Positions 5,577 through 5,581 of a stretch of 5,581 nucleotides of DNA are shown one piece after another. Position numbers and translations under genes: made by a program. The stretch is from Desulfobacula sp. (GTDB lineage Bacteria; Desulfobacterota; Desulfobacteria; Desulfobacterales; Desulfobacteraceae). Under the pieces are notes generated by a model. The model searched no databases and had not been told where the DNA came from. It was given only the letters and a program-made list of their open reading frames with translations. Each line of letters opens with the position of its first letter. Within the stretch, counting starts at the first letter, position 1. The stretch spans positions 1-5,581 of the forward strand of contig JAGLNZ010000448.1 in the NCBI GenBank assembly GCA_023139225.1. The letters are read 5' to 3'.

Positions 5577-5581
5577 CCTTA

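Overview
The window is an ordinary chromosomal stretch of a fairly AT-rich Gram-negative bacterium. The best guess is a sulfate-reducing member of the Desulfobacterota (Desulfobacter/Desulfobacula-like). This rests on protein style and on the pairing of a CtpA-type protease with a YibQ-like divergent polysaccharide deacetylase. It is an inference from recognition, not from a search. Six protein genes are supported. I see no tRNA, rRNA, CRISPR array, transposase or integrase.

Layout. Positions 1-124 are very AT-rich and hold no gene I can support. A TetR-family regulator lies on the minus strand (146-751) and diverges from a class I SAM-dependent methyltransferase on the plus strand (978-1538). 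The 226-bp gap between them is a compact control region. It has two near-identical 16-bp palindromes (ATGAAC-N4-GTTCAT type) exactly 31 bp apart, one upstream of the likely tetR promoter and one inside the spacer of a TTGACA promoter for the methyltransferase, plus a third, different palindrome near the predicted -10. This looks like a self-regulating regulator/target pair.

Next, a strong sigma-70-like promoter (TTGACA-N18-TATACT, 1642-1671) drives a NUDT19-like Nudix hydrolase (1710-2615). A YkgJ-type cysteine-cluster protein (2639-3184) follows 23 bp later, probably in the same transcript. These two converge with no spacing on a minus-strand pair: a CtpA-type S41 periplasmic protease (4242-5576) and, overlapping its end by 11 nt, a membrane-anchored YibQ-like divergent polysaccharide deacetylase (3185-4252). 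That pair is a familiar cell-envelope module, usually preceded by an EnvC-type murein hydrolase activator, which would lie beyond the right edge.

The most unexpected signal is a 23-bp exact direct repeat. One copy is inside the Nudix box of the Nudix gene (1983-2005). The other overlaps the stop codon of tetR (125-147), 1858 bp to the left. In the matching frame the left copy reads as a scrap of a Nudix motif between two stop codons. It suggests that the tetR-methyltransferase block and the 5' part of the Nudix gene were moved or duplicated here, or that the assembly is wrong at this point. I found no clearly new multi-gene system.
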